60,961 bases of DNA from Vibrio scophthalmi LMG 19158 (GCF_000222585.1 NZ_AFWE01000159.1:1-60961); one strand, 5' to 3'. Positions 37,034 to 45,944 are shown, numbered from the stretch's first letter. Translations and numbers: made by a program. The notes: generated by a model from the letters alone, not told the origin.

Positions 37034-38176
37034 ATGTCATTGCCAAAAGCTGCTTATGCTGCGATGTTTAGTTCTGCCTTATTCTACTCTCCTATACTCA
37101 TCGCAGAGCCGAGTGAGGATAGCTGGTTTGATAACTTGCTGACTAATTTGGGGTCTAGTGAAACGGTTGATGAATCCAAACTAATTGATTGGGGAGTATT
37201 ACCAGGGCCATTTGTTAACCCAGAACAAGGCTTTGGTATCGGTGTTGCAGCGGTTGGCTTGTATACCCCTTATGATTGGCAGCAAGATGATCCTTATTCT
37301 ACTCTCACACTCACTTCTTACGCTTCGACATCAGGCTCTTATGGCTTAGGTGTTAATAACCGTACTTATCTACATCATGATACTTTGCGTTTACTAGGCG
37401 AAGCCTGGATCAGCCATACTCCGGGTTACTACTGGGGGATTGGCCGACACGCGGCGGAAAATGACGATCAGAAAAGACAATATCAAGGCCAGCGCGTTCA
37501 ATTTAGTCCCAAGATTGCCGTGGAGATATTCCCCGATACTTACGCTAAATTTGGTTGGCAGTACCAATCTTATCGAGATGTAGAAGGGGTTGATGGCGAT
37601 CGCTTGCCAGTAGAAATGCTATCAAGTTCAGCTCTAGTCAGTAGTGGTGCTCTTGTGGGGTTGGAATATGATTCGCGAGACTTCGAGCCTAATCCGGCAC
37701 GAGGTCAGCTTATTGATATTGAATGGATTGCAAACCGCGATAGCCTCGGTAGCGATAATGGCTATGACAACATTGTTGCCAATATTCGTCATTACCAGCC
37801 TTGGTCTACGGCCACCATCATTGCGATGGAAGTCTATTCACAATCGATTATTGGTGATGCGCCATGGTTTGATTATGCGCAGCTTGGCGATGATCAACGC
37901 ATGCGGGGCTACTATCAAGGCCAATACCGCGATAAACATCAGATTTCGACTCAAATTGAACTCCGCCATACGGTGTCAGGCCGCCACGGTGTGGTTGCAT
38001 GGCTTGGTGGTGGTAATGTTGCTTCAAGCTATTCGCAACTGTTTGAAAGTGATTGGTTGCCAAGTGTGGGGTTGGGCTATCGCTTTGCCTTTAAGGCGCG
38101 TATCAACGTGCGAATTGATTTAGGTATCGGTAAAGAGAGCCGTGGGTTTTATTTTCAGATAAATGAAGCATTCTGA
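37034..38176 (+). CDS. Omp85/BamA-family outer-membrane barrel without POTRA domains
   Basis: A protein of about 380 residues with a signal-like N-terminus (ends near PILIAEP) and a C-terminal surface-antigen barrel. The hallmark is DDQRMRGYYQGQYRDKHQ, the lid-lock RGF-type motif in the form RGY, followed by strands ending in FYFQINEAF. Barrel strands begin soon after residue 50 (FVNPEQGFGIGVAAVGLYTP), leaving no room for POTRA repeats, so this is not BamA or TamA. I favour the ATG at 37034, with AAGGA eight bases upstream, over the ATG at 37025. It is followed nine bases later by a DUF4056-like gene, probably its partner. Confidence 0.85.
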   Translation: MSLPKAAYAAMFSSALFYSPILIAEPSEDSWFDNLLTNLGSSETVDESKLIDWGVLPGPFVNPEQGFGIGVAAVGLYTPYDWQQDDPYSTLTLTSYASTSGSYGLGVNNRTYLHHDTLRLLGEAWISHTPGYYWGIGRHAAENDDQKRQYQGQRVQFSPKIAVEIFPDTYAKFGWQYQSYRDVEGVDGDRLPVEMLSSSALVSSGALVGLEYDSRDFEPNPARGQLIDIEWIANRDSLGSDNGYDNIVANIRHYQPWSTATIIAMEVYSQSIIGDAPWFDYAQLGDDQRMRGYYQGQYRDKHQISTQIELRHTVSGRHGVVAWLGGGNVASSYSQLFESDWLPSVGLGYRFAFKARINVRIDLGIGKESRGFYFQINEAF

Positions 38177-38184
38177 GGTGTGAG

Positions 38185-39315
38185 ATGAAAAAAGTCGGAC
38201 TGTTATTGCTCAGTTTTTGCGGTGGCTTATTGGCCTATCAAACCCTCAGTGCACATGAAATTACCTTGCAAAGCTTAAACCTTTCACAAGATTCGGTCGA
38301 TCAAGAGGCGCTCGCAGCGATAAAAGCGCCTGTTGGTGTGCGCCCTTGTTGTGCCTTTGGGGTTGATCTAAAAGCGCAGTTAGGCAGTGTCCCTGTACCA
38401 TTCTTTTCATTAGAAAATGTCCTTGAGCCAACGAATATTGGTTCACACCGTTACAATGATGGTAGCGAGTCCGTCTCTGGCAGTTTGCTGGGGTTTAATG
38501 ATGAACGTAATGGGATCATTTTTACTGAACTGGGTGGGTTTATTGATACTGCCCACGTGCGCGACACGGCAGACTATAGCTACTATTTGTTTCAACTCAA
38601 TCGTCAGATGATGGGACACAATGGCTACTTGACGTTGCCATCAGAGCTCAAGAGTCGTCGCATTCAATGGCATAAACAAGAGAGACCGCTCTCTGAATTT
38701 GAACGTATTGAACGCAGTGCGCAAGCAGCGGCGTTAATTGCTTTTCGTTTGGCGCAGTGGCATGAAATTGCACAGTGGTTTGGTATGGTCTCAGTGACGG
38801 GATTTAAAGAGTACGCCTCAGCCTTTTCTTCTGAAGATCTCTATTCCAATATGCTTGGTGCGAGATTGGCGCAAGAGATACTGGTGGCGCAGCCGCATTT
38901 GACGGCTTCCCAGTTTTCACAGGCGATGGATATTGCGTTTGCCAATCAACTGATTAAGTTAAAAGCGCAGCCTAAATCGGTCACAAGAAGTAAGTTACAG
39001 CAATTGGATGGCGTTTGGTGGGACAGCGATAAGCGCTTGCCAGATAAGTGGGTAGTGCTATTTCGTGATTATCATTTAGCGCTTAATCTGATGCCAAACT
39101 TCTCAGGCTCTGTGCACGCGTTAGCGCTTGAGGATCGTTTTGCTGATCAGCAGCGAATTGAAGAGTGGGTGAGTTTAGAGCTGCATTCCGATGATCAAGA
39201 CAGCGCATTTTATGCTCTCCCAAATACAATCAATCAACAAGCGATTTGGCGTCCTGAACAATTCCAACGTTTGGCAGATTTTGCTCAGCAAGCGGATCAA
39301 AACGTTCGCCCTTAG
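38185..39315 (+). CDS. DUF4056-like secreted protein
   Basis: A 376-residue protein with a signal peptide (MKKVGLLLLSFCGGLLAYQT, cleaved near LSA). The core starts VGVRPCCAFGVDLKAQLGSV and includes a region rich in conserved-looking polar residues: NERNGIIFTELGGFIDTAHV and RDTADYSYYLF, with a conserved His in the LGGFIDTAHVRD segment that could be catalytic. I place it in DUF4056 from memory of this pattern; no activity is known. It begins nine bases after the Omp85-like gene and ends at a bidirectional terminator, so the two form an operon. Confidence 0.75.
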   Translation: MKKVGLLLLSFCGGLLAYQTLSAHEITLQSLNLSQDSVDQEALAAIKAPVGVRPCCAFGVDLKAQLGSVPVPFFSLENVLEPTNIGSHRYNDGSESVSGSLLGFNDERNGIIFTELGGFIDTAHVRDTADYSYYLFQLNRQMMGHNGYLTLPSELKSRRIQWHKQERPLSEFERIERSAQAAALIAFRLAQWHEIAQWFGMVSVTGFKEYASAFSSEDLYSNMLGARLAQEILVAQPHLTASQFSQAMDIAFANQLIKLKAQPKSVTRSKLQQLDGVWWDSDKRLPDKWVVLFRDYHLALNLMPNFSGSVHALALEDRFADQQRIEEWVSLELHSDDQDSAFYALPNTINQQAIWRPEQFQRLADFAQQADQNVRP

Positions 39316-39338
39316 TTAGCTCTTTTAACGATTTAAAA

Positions 39339-39373
39339 AAACGCCCCTTATCGAAAGATAGAGGGGCGTTTTC
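39339..39373. terminator. Bidirectional terminator
   Basis: AAACGCCCCT with AGGGGCGTTT plus TATC/GATA form a long stem closed by a GAAA loop, with A runs before and T runs after. It serves both the DUF4056-like gene and the leftward ycdX. Confidence 0.9.
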
Positions 39374-39397
39374 GTTTAAACGTTTAAGGCAATTAAA

Positions 39398-40144
39398 TTA
39401 GTAAAGGTCGGCAAACTCAGCGATTGGCTTGCGGCCTCGTAACACGAGGAAATTTAAGAAGCGGCTAGTGCTTGATGTGATGACTTTCTCTTCATCTACT
39501 TGGTATTTTTCAAGCAGTGCGATCGCCAAATCAAGATTGGCGATATCTTCACAGAAATGCGCATCAGATCCGGTGGTAAAGTAAACGCCAATTTCTTTAC
39601 CGATACGGGCGATGTTATCGCAACGTTCAACACTGCCGATGCGGCTGTGGCCGAGCAGTGAAGAATTATTGATTTCAATCGCGACGTTGTGCTCTTTAGC
39701 GCAAGTTAGGACCGCTTCAATATCAAACGGGAAGTTAGGATTCCCAAGGTGACCAAGGGCATCAATACGGCCACTTTTAATCACATTGATTAACGCTTCA
39801 GTATGTTCTGCTTCACTGGCTGGTGGGAAGACAGGCTCATGGAAGCTGGCCATTATCCAATCTAAATGTTGATCGGTCGTTGCGTGCAAATCGATATCAC
39901 CATTGGTGTTCAAAGTGTTGGCTTCGACGCCACGAATAATACCCACTTCATTTAAAAAGCGCGGAATAATGCGTTGGTTATTAAAAAACCAGTAGTGGGG
40001 CGCGCCCGGCATTTCAGGGGCGTGATCGGTAGTGCAGAGAATTTTTAATCCTTTACGATGGGCGGCTGCGGCATTTTCGAGCAGCGTGCTGTACGCATGG
40101 CCACTTGCCAGCGTATGTGTGTGAGTATCAATCACGATTTCCAT
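39398..40144 (-). CDS. ycdX: PHP-family phosphatase YcdX
   Basis: A 248-residue cytoplasmic zinc-dependent phosphatase of the PHP superfamily. All expected metal ligands are visible: DTHTHT and SGHA at the N-terminus, [27 protein letters not shown] and GSDAHF. This is the trinuclear zinc set of E. coli YcdX, at positions shifted by one. The natural substrate is unsettled; YcdX is linked to swarming in E. coli and to vitamin B6 phosphate hydrolysis in some work. GAGGTAACT precedes the ATG. Confidence 0.93.
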   Translation of the reverse strand: MEIVIDTHTHTLASGHAYSTLLENAAAAHRKGLKILCTTDHAPEMPGAPHYWFFNNQRIIPRFLNEVGIIRGVEANTLNTNGDIDLHATTDQHLDWIMASFHEPVFPPASEAEHTEALINVIKSGRIDALGHLGNPNFPFDIEAVLTCAKEHNVAIEINNSSLLGHSRIGSVERCDNIARIGKEIGVYFTTGSDAHFCEDIANLDLAIALLEKYQVDEEKVITSSTSRFLNFLVLRGRKPIAEFADLY

Positions 40145-40614
40145 AGTTACCTCGGGAAATTCAGGGTAGTTACGGCAAACTCGCTTTTTACAGCGAATAA
40201 TAGTAAATACCGAATGGCTTGAACTGAATACATGAGCCTTGATGAATGTTTAACATCCATCGTTTCTCGTATATTCACCGCATCTGATCTCAGGTCACCC
40301 CTCATGCTTCCTTTGATGGCGATGTTACGCGCTACAATGACAATATAGCGACGAGTGAATTTTATACTTATTCGAGTCGATCGGCATCTTTAATCCGTAG
40401 CAATGAGTTAAAAAAACAGATTGCAATTCTGTGACTTAATGATTGCGAGTCATCGCATTTTGCTTGGTTATGCCTCTTTGTCAGCTTCTTTGCCGTTTGT
40501 GGTTACTTGCTTGCTCCGTGATGATTTCTGTTTGCAGTCGCCTAAAAAATTCTTACACTCGCGCCGTCTTTTTTGGTTGGTGCTCGTCTTAGAGATGATT
40601 ACCTTATTTTGTGA
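40145..40614. other. 470-base divergent gap between ycdX and the glutathione synthetase
   Basis: Control region for both genes. It contains a 21-base dyad at 40241-40261. A 59-codon frame from an ATG at 40439 ends in a TGA overlapping the next start (ATGA), but it has no ribosome site or known similarity and is not called as a gene. Confidence 0.6.
40241..40261. promoter_or_regulatory. 21-base dyad, unknown operator
   Basis: GATGAATGTT, one T, then AACATCCATC. The arms match at 9 of 10 positions as inverted copies. The position, about 100 bases upstream of ycdX, and the length suit a dimeric repressor, but it fits no operator I know. Confidence 0.4.
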
Positions 40615-42198
40615 ATGACAAAGATGAAACAAACTCCTTTGACGATGGATTCAATTAAGCCGCTCATTACGGCACTGATACCGAAACAAGTGATAGATGA
40701 GGCTTGTGAATGGGCAATAATGCATGGTGTGGCATTTAAACAAGCAGACAATACCGCAAGGCATTGTCCGTTTAGTATTGCGCCAACCACGATGCAGCGT
40801 TCCACCTATCAGCACCTTCGTCATGTCACGCCATTGATTGCAAAACTGATATCCAATGTGTCCGAAGATCATGCGTTTTTACAACAGAGCTTAGCGACGA
40901 TGGCGCAAGCGGATCCCTTTTTTGGTCTGCTGATGAAACTGCATATCCAGTTACATGGGTATTTATATAAGCATCACCAAGATCAACACCATGCAAAGGT
41001 AAGTGATGGCGCGCTTTTCGCCCCGCGTCAGCCTCTACTGCTGATGCGTACCGATTTTATGGATGATCGTCATCAAGGCGCAAAAGTGATTGAGTTCAAC
41101 GGCATTGCGGCAGGCATGGCACCATTTGGTCAACGTGCGACGCAATTACATCAATTCATTGCGGATCAATGGGGAGAGGCGACCCATCAGTGGGTGGTGG
41201 ATCCTAAGGCAATGCCCGCCGATAACGTAGGGATGGAACAACTTGCACTAGCGATTGCAACAGCAGCGCGTGAAGTAAGAGATAACTTCTTAGGCGATGA
41301 TGACGCTGAGTCAAACAAGCCGACGTTTTTGATGGTAGTGCAGCCAGATGAAGATAATGTTTATGATCAACACTTGTTGGAAGTGGCACTGCGAAATTTA
41401 GGTGTCCGCACTGTAAGAAGGACCTTTGCCCAACTAAGTGGCCAGTTAAGCACTCAGATAAACAGTGATGATACACAGAATGGTGCCAATAAGCCGCGAC
41501 TCATGCTAGAAGGGGTTGGCGCGATTGATTCGGTCTATTTGCGGGCAGGCTACCAATATCAAGACTACTGTGCCCCAGAACTGAAAGAACAAGAGTGCTG
41601 TTATACCCTTAGCCAAACTCGCGTGTTTATAGAACAGCATTATGTTGCGGTTAATGCCACGGTAAGTCAGCAATTGGCGACCAGTAAATCGATGCAGATG
41701 TTGCTGACGATGATGAGTGCAGAACAATATACTCGCTGGGGTTTAAGCCTTGAAGAAGCACACTTAGTCAAAAGTGTGTTGGCGGAAATGAAACCGATCA
41801 CCACAGAAAGCATTGCGTGGTTTAACACGCACGCCAACCAGCAAGAGTGGGTGCTTAAAAACCAAGGCGAGGGTGGTGGACACTGTATTTTTGCCGCTGA
41901 GATTAGTGCGAAATTGGCCACTCTTAAAGTGGAAGAATATGATGCATGGGCGTTGATGCAACGCTTATATCCTCATGAGAGAGAAACGCCAACAGTTGCA
42001 GTTCGTGATAGTAAAGCAACATTAGTGACTGATCTGGTTAGCGAAATTGGTTTGTTTACCGCTCACTATCAAGGCCAGCCAGTGACGGATTTTCATGGGT
42101 ATGCGGGTTACTTGATCCGCAGTAAACCTGCGAGTGAAAACGAAGGTGGCATTCATAGCGGTCAAGGCATATTGGATTCGTTGGCGCTGATTGACTAG
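40615..42198 (+). CDS. Glutathione synthetase of the eukaryotic type
   Basis: A 527-residue ATP-grasp enzyme that should join gamma-glutamylcysteine and glycine. It follows the eukaryotic GSS pattern, not that of bacterial GshB. Elements in order with the human equivalent: CPFSIAPTTMQRSTYQHL (APFTLFPSLVPSALLEQA); FLQQSLATMAQADPF (FLEQTLSSTIKQDDF); MRTDFMDD (NRSDYMF); VIEFNGIAAG (IEINTISAS, metal-binding E and N); YLRAGYQYQDY; QQLATSKSMQMLL (QLAGTKKVQQEL, ATP lysine); WVLKNQGEGGGHCIF (FVLKPQREGGGNNLY, ATP lysine and metal Glu); SEIGLF (SELGIF); GYLIRSKPA (GHLLRTKAI). Key residues are all present. A second ATG lies nine bases in. A monocistronic gene ending at a terminator. It may duplicate or replace gshB. 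Confidence 0.88.
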   Translation: MTKMKQTPLTMDSIKPLITALIPKQVIDEACEWAIMHGVAFKQADNTARHCPFSIAPTTMQRSTYQHLRHVTPLIAKLISNVSEDHAFLQQSLATMAQADPFFGLLMKLHIQLHGYLYKHHQDQHHAKVSDGALFAPRQPLLLMRTDFMDDRHQGAKVIEFNGIAAGMAPFGQRATQLHQFIADQWGEATHQWVVDPKAMPADNVGMEQLALAIATAAREVRDNFLGDDDAESNKPTFLMVVQPDEDNVYDQHLLEVALRNLGVRTVRRTFAQLSGQLSTQINSDDTQNGANKPRLMLEGVGAIDSVYLRAGYQYQDYCAPELKEQECCYTLSQTRVFIEQHYVAVNATVSQQLATSKSMQMLLTMMSAEQYTRWGLSLEEAHLVKSVLAEMKPITTESIAWFNTHANQQEWVLKNQGEGGGHCIFAAEISAKLATLKVEEYDAWALMQRLYPHERETPTVAVRDSKATLVTDLVSEIGLFTAHYQGQPVTDFHGYAGYLIRSKPASENEGGIHSGQGILDSLALID

Positions 42199-42240
42199 CG
42201 GGCCATGATAGAAAAACGCTAAGTAGAAAAGAGAGATGAC

Positions 42241-42281
42241 AACCCGAGTTCAGCTTAATCGCTAACTCGGGTTTTGCTTTA
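42241..42281 (+). terminator. Terminator after the glutathione synthetase
   Basis: AACCCGAGTT pairs perfectly with AACTCGGGTT around a 13-base loop, followed by TTTGCTTT. It lies just before the end of the convergent PACE gene. Confidence 0.8.
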
Positions 42282-42287
42282 CTCTGC

Positions 42288-42716
42288 CTATGCGAGTGCT
42301 GGTGTTTTTCTCGCGACGATGTAAGCGCGAATATGATCATAAGCGAGGTTGAAAATAAAGGCGTAGAGGGTGATAAAGAGGGTAACGCCAATATCCATCA
42401 TGAGTGCTTCAACAAGGCTGACCTTCAATAAGTAAGCCATCACAGGTACCGTGGCGAACAGCAAGCCAGCTTCAAACAATAGTACGTGCACAATGCGGGT
42501 TTTCAGTGAACGCTTCTCTTTTTGTCCCGGTACGAACTTATCAAAGATCCAGTTAAATATGACGTTCCAAATCATGGCAATAGTGGCGACAACTATCATA
42601 GTTCCTGATAAGTGGCTCACGCTATGATCGGTAAATATCGCTAGGCCAATAATCGATAATGATACCGCTAGTACCTCAAATGTAATGGCGTGAAATAGAC
42701 GCTCTAATCGACTCAT
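42288..42716 (-). CDS. PACE-family biocide efflux protein
   Basis: A small inner-membrane exporter (142 residues, four helices) of the proteobacterial antimicrobial compound efflux family, whose prototype AceI exports chlorhexidine. The tandem bacterial transmembrane pair signature is complete: RLFHAITFE and WNVIFNWIFD in the first half, RIVHVLLFE and YAFIFNLAYDHI in the second. The glutamate of the first RxxHxxxFE is the coupling residue in AceI. I start at the ATG at 42716, four bases after GGGGGAG; the TTG at 42728 is less likely. A divergent LysR gene is the probable regulator. Confidence 0.93.
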   Translation of the reverse strand: MSRLERLFHAITFEVLAVSLSIIGLAIFTDHSVSHLSGTMIVVATIAMIWNVIFNWIFDKFVPGQKEKRSLKTRIVHVLLFEAGLLFATVPVMAYLLKVSLVEALMMDIGVTLFITLYAFIFNLAYDHIRAYIVARKTPALA

Positions 42717-42869
42717 AAACTCCCCCAATAAAATAATGTCTCGACTTTAGAGGCGGCGATTATGCGGATTCCTCAATAGAAAGAAAGTTAACATCTATCA
42801 CACTTCGTGATAGCTTGGCTGGCATTGCACTATCACACACTCAATATCGCACTTTGAATAGGTCATATC

Positions 42870-43760
42870 ATGTACAGCTTCGAGCAACTTAAAATTTTCG
42901 TCACCGTGTGTGAGTGCGGCTCGTTTTCTGCCGCAGCTCGTAAACTCAAACGAGCCCAATCTGGGGTGAGTCAATCAGTGGCGAATCTAGAGCTTGCCAT
43001 CAACCAAGATCTTTTCACTCGTGATAAGAACATTCCCAAATTAACCGCGACGGGCCACGCTTTGTTGCCTATCGCGAAATCGATCTTAAGCCAGCAGCAG
43101 TACTTCGACCAAAAAGTAGAGTCGTTGGATAAATCGATTGAAAATGAGTTATTTATAGCGATTGATGAATGCTTGGTCACTGATGAATTGCTAGCAATAT
43201 TGACCCAATTAGCGGAACAATTTCCGATCACTAATTTTGATCTCACGATCAGTGCGACCTTCGATGTAGAAGAGGCGGTGCGCAGCAATAAAGCCCACGT
43301 CGGTATTATCTTTGCTGATGGTGAATTACGTGAAGATATGGATTTTTTCACCCTAGGCCAAATGCGTTTTTTAACCGTGGCATCGCCAGAACATGCGTTA
43401 GCGAACTTAACGCGCGTGCGAGATTCAGACTTGAAAGCGCATCGCCAAATCGTTCACCGCAGTGCATCTCAAAAAGAGCTGTGGTTTAGCTATGGCATTA
43501 GCTCTAACTTTTGGTACGCCAATACCCACCAAATGTTAGCCAAGTTAGCCTGCCAAGGTATCGGCTGGGCTGTGATCCCGGAGTTAATTGCCACTCCTTT
43601 GGTTGAACAAGGTAAGCTCCTTGTGTTGCCGGTGACTCACGAACAAGATGGTTGGCTAACCACGGCTGGTTGCTTAGTTTCTCGCAGCCACTCATCAGGC
43701 CCCGTTTTGGAGAGTTTCATTGCGGCATTGCAAGCGACAAAGCTGGCAGTGACTCGCTAA
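42870..43760 (+). CDS. LysR-family regulator, divergent from the PACE gene
   Basis: A 296-residue LysR-type protein: helix-turn-helix at residues 5-60 (CGSFSAAARKLKRAQSGVSQ) and a periplasmic-binding-protein-like effector domain (about 90-290). It starts 153 bases from the PACE gene in the opposite direction, the arrangement in which aceR controls aceI in Acinetobacter. It is probably a biocide- or polyamine-responsive activator, which is inferred from position. Confidence 0.9.
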   Translation: MYSFEQLKIFVTVCECGSFSAAARKLKRAQSGVSQSVANLELAINQDLFTRDKNIPKLTATGHALLPIAKSILSQQQYFDQKVESLDKSIENELFIAIDECLVTDELLAILTQLAEQFPITNFDLTISATFDVEEAVRSNKAHVGIIFADGELREDMDFFTLGQMRFLTVASPEHALANLTRVRDSDLKAHRQIVHRSASQKELWFSYGISSNFWYANTHQMLAKLACQGIGWAVIPELIATPLVEQGKLLVLPVTHEQDGWLTTAGCLVSRSHSSGPVLESFIAALQATKLAVTR

Positions 43761-43771
43761 TTGAAGGCAAA

Positions 43772-43836
43772 AAAGCCCTTAGAACCTATCGATTAGAACC
43801 TACCGAGTAGGGGGACACGTCGGTTCAGAGGGCTTC
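43772..43836. terminator. Long hairpin between convergent LysR and sodC genes
   Basis: AAAGCCCTTAGAACC can pair with GGTTCAGAGGGCTT across a 35-base centre that itself contains a second copy of TTAGAACCTA. It may terminate both genes, but the loop is long and the T runs short. Confidence 0.4.
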
Positions 43837-43860
43837 ATTAATTTGGGTGGGTTAGCGGTA

Positions 43861-44373
43861 TTATCTAATCACACCACACACCATGCGAGCACCGCCACCG
43901 CCGAGTGGCGCTGGGTGATCGGCATGGTTGTCACCGCCAGCGTGAATCATTAAGGCGCGGCCATCGAGATCGGCCAGTTTAATTCGAGGTGCCAATACAG
44001 GTTGATTGGCATTGCCATCCATATCAACGTAGAGCGCGGGTAAATCACCTAGATGGTTATCCGTTGTCCAAGGTTTACCATGTTTGCCAGTATTCGCCGG
44101 ATCATAGTGCCCACCCGCGGCACCACCAATGATGGTTTTGCCATTTTTCTCCGAGCTGTCACAGGAGGGGTTGGAGTGGACATGGAAGCCATGTAATCCA
44201 GCCGTTAAGCCTGTTAGTTGTGGTGTAAATACGGTGCCGTATTCACTTTCTGTGATGACAACCGTACCAGCAGAATTGCCGCTGTTTAAGTCAATCATTT
44301 CAACGCTAAGTTCTTCCGCTAATACACCAGTAGAAGTCACACATAAAGCAGCAAATAATAGTTTGTATTTCAT
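43861..44373 (-). CDS. sodC: Periplasmic Cu,Zn superoxide dismutase
   Basis: Converts superoxide to hydrogen peroxide in the periplasm. The 170 residues start with a signal peptide ([19 protein letters not shown]). All metal ligands are visible: [11 protein letters not shown] (copper histidines and first disulfide cysteine), [15 protein letters not shown] and DNHLGDLP (bridging and zinc histidines, aspartate), [11 protein letters not shown] (last copper histidine), and ARMVCGVIR with the second cysteine. AAGGAAA precedes the ATG. Confidence 0.97.
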   Translation of the reverse strand: MKYKLLFAALCVTSTGVLAEELSVEMIDLNSGNSAGTVVITESEYGTVFTPQLTGLTAGLHGFHVHSNPSCDSSEKNGKTIIGGAAGGHYDPANTGKHGKPWTTDNHLGDLPALYVDMDGNANQPVLAPRIKLADLDGRALMIHAGGDNHADHPAPLGGGGARMVCGVIR

Positions 44374-44754
44374 TATTATTTTCCTTTTTGAAAGTATCGA
44401 GCTTGATGCTCAATCAACCACAATGTCGCAGTGACATCACCATCTTGCTGTGGTTCGGAGCTATAAATAGCACCCAATAAGTATGGTGAGGAAATGAGTT
44501 TTTGCTGCAAAATTAATCGTTTTTATCGATGTATGCGCAACCCTAATCAGGACAAGGCCTAGAGAGCATCGCAGTGAGGTTAATCACTGGTTTGAGGAGT
44601 GAAATGGTATTGGTAAGCGTGTTTTTTTTGAGCGTTGTGATTTGTTATTGAAAATCCGGTAAATAATCATTGACCTGTCTATAGCTTTACAGTTTAGGAT
44701 GCAAACATATTCAAGATTCGCTGGCGGTGATGTTGGCACTTTAAGGAGATCGGT
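44374..44754. other. Divergent control region between sodC and the MerR fusion gene
   Basis: This 381-base gap holds a MerR-type promoter for the rightward gene at 44670-44700. I see no hairpin with a T run and no ORF with a ribosome site. Confidence 0.6.
44670..44700 (+). promoter_or_regulatory. MerR-type promoter with 19-base spacer
   Basis: A -35 box TTGACC and a -10 box TAGGAT are separated by exactly 19 bases, longer than the usual 17 and typical of MerR-activated promoters. Inside the spacer is the dyad CTGT-N10-ACAG. The gene begins 54 bases downstream with AAGGAG. The arrangement suggests that the MerR fusion protein activates its own gene. Confidence 0.6.
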
Positions 44755-45918
44755 ATGTATCGAATATCAGAGTTGGCACAAATGCTCGGCTTGTCACGTA
44801 CCACCTTGCTCTATTACGAGAAGTTGGAGCTAATTTGTGGTCAGCGGTTAAGCAACGGTTATCGCACTTACAGTGATATGGATCTGCAGCGATTACGCTT
44901 AATTCAACAACTACATAGTGGTGGGCTTACGCTGAAAGAATGTAAGGCTTGTCTTGAAGCAAAAGTGGAGCGTGCTGTGTTGCTTGAGCGGTTAGAGCAT
45001 CTTGATCAAGAAATCGCCCAAAAGCAGCAATCACGCGACTTATTGGCTGCGCTATTGGGTGAAACCTCTCTGAACCAATGGCACGAAACTTTAGATAAAT
45101 TGGCGCCTGATGCTCATATTGACTGGCTTATTAAGCAAGGGTTTAGTGAGACTGATGCCCAACGATTACGGTGGTTATCCAAAGACATGAATACACATGA
45201 TACCTACATGGCAGACTTTTATCGCATCTTTGATCCATTGGAGAGAAGAGGTCCAGGCAGCGAATCTGATACCTTGGCAGCGCTGCGTAAAGTGCCGATG
45301 AAACCAAGCCAAATATTGGAGATTGGTTGCGGGCAAGGCATCGCAACTCGCTTATTGGCTCAGCAGCGTGATGCTCAGATTACCGCGATTGATAACGATG
45401 AAGAAGCGATCAAAGCGCTTCAGGCGAGCAATCAAGAGCATGCTGAACAGATACATTTTGAATGTGCCAGCATGACGGATTTGCCGTACGCCGAGCGCTC
45501 GTTCGATTTGATTTGGTCGGAAGGCAGCGCCTATATCATGGGGGTTGAAAATGCCTTCAAACAGTGGCGACCACTACTCAATCAAGGTGGTGTTTTGGTG
45601 CTGAGCGATCTTGTTTGGTCAACCGATGATGCCAATGAGACGGCGAAAGCATTTTGGGGCAGTGAATACCCAGATATGACCACGGTTGAGACCCGAATTA
45701 AGCAGGCCAAAGCTGCAGGCTATCAACTGGTCGATACTTTCCCAATTAGTGATGCGGCGTGGGAAGCTTATTACCAACCGTTGTCTCAACAAGTTGCGGC
45801 GCTAAAAGATGAGCTGCCAAACTCACAAGCAATTAAAGATATTGAGCGAGAGTTAGCCGCTTATACCCAGCGTAATCAACAGTTTGATTATCAGATGTTT
45901 ATTTTAAAGAAGGCATAA
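44755..45918 (+). CDS. MerR-type regulator fused to a SAM-dependent methyltransferase
   Basis: A 387-residue fusion. Residues 1-70 are a MerR winged helix (RISELAQMLGLSRTTLLYYE, NGYRTYSDMDLQRLRLIQQL), followed by a coiled coil (about 75-110). From about residue 185 there is a class I methyltransferase: motif I ILEIGCGQGIATRLL, AIDNDEEAI as the ribose-binding acid, and FDLIWSEGSAYIMGVENAF as motif IV. The C-terminal 60 residues include AGYQLVDTFPISDAAWEAYY. AAGGAG precedes the ATG. The gene ends 26 bases before an acetyltransferase. Substrate unknown: it may methylate a toxic small molecule that the N-terminal half senses. Confidence 0.9.
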   Translation: MYRISELAQMLGLSRTTLLYYEKLELICGQRLSNGYRTYSDMDLQRLRLIQQLHSGGLTLKECKACLEAKVERAVLLERLEHLDQEIAQKQQSRDLLAALLGETSLNQWHETLDKLAPDAHIDWLIKQGFSETDAQRLRWLSKDMNTHDTYMADFYRIFDPLERRGPGSESDTLAALRKVPMKPSQILEIGCGQGIATRLLAQQRDAQITAIDNDEEAIKALQASNQEHAEQIHFECASMTDLPYAERSFDLIWSEGSAYIMGVENAFKQWRPLLNQGGVLVLSDLVWSTDDANETAKAFWGSEYPDMTTVETRIKQAKAAGYQLVDTFPISDAAWEAYYQPLSQQVAALKDELPNSQAIKDIERELAAYTQRNQQFDYQMFILKKA

Positions 45919-45944
45919 ATAGCCTCTAGTTAAGAAGAGAAAAA

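Noticed and set aside
37034-38176. BamA or TamA
   Set aside because: The protein has no POTRA domains and is less than half the length of BamA.
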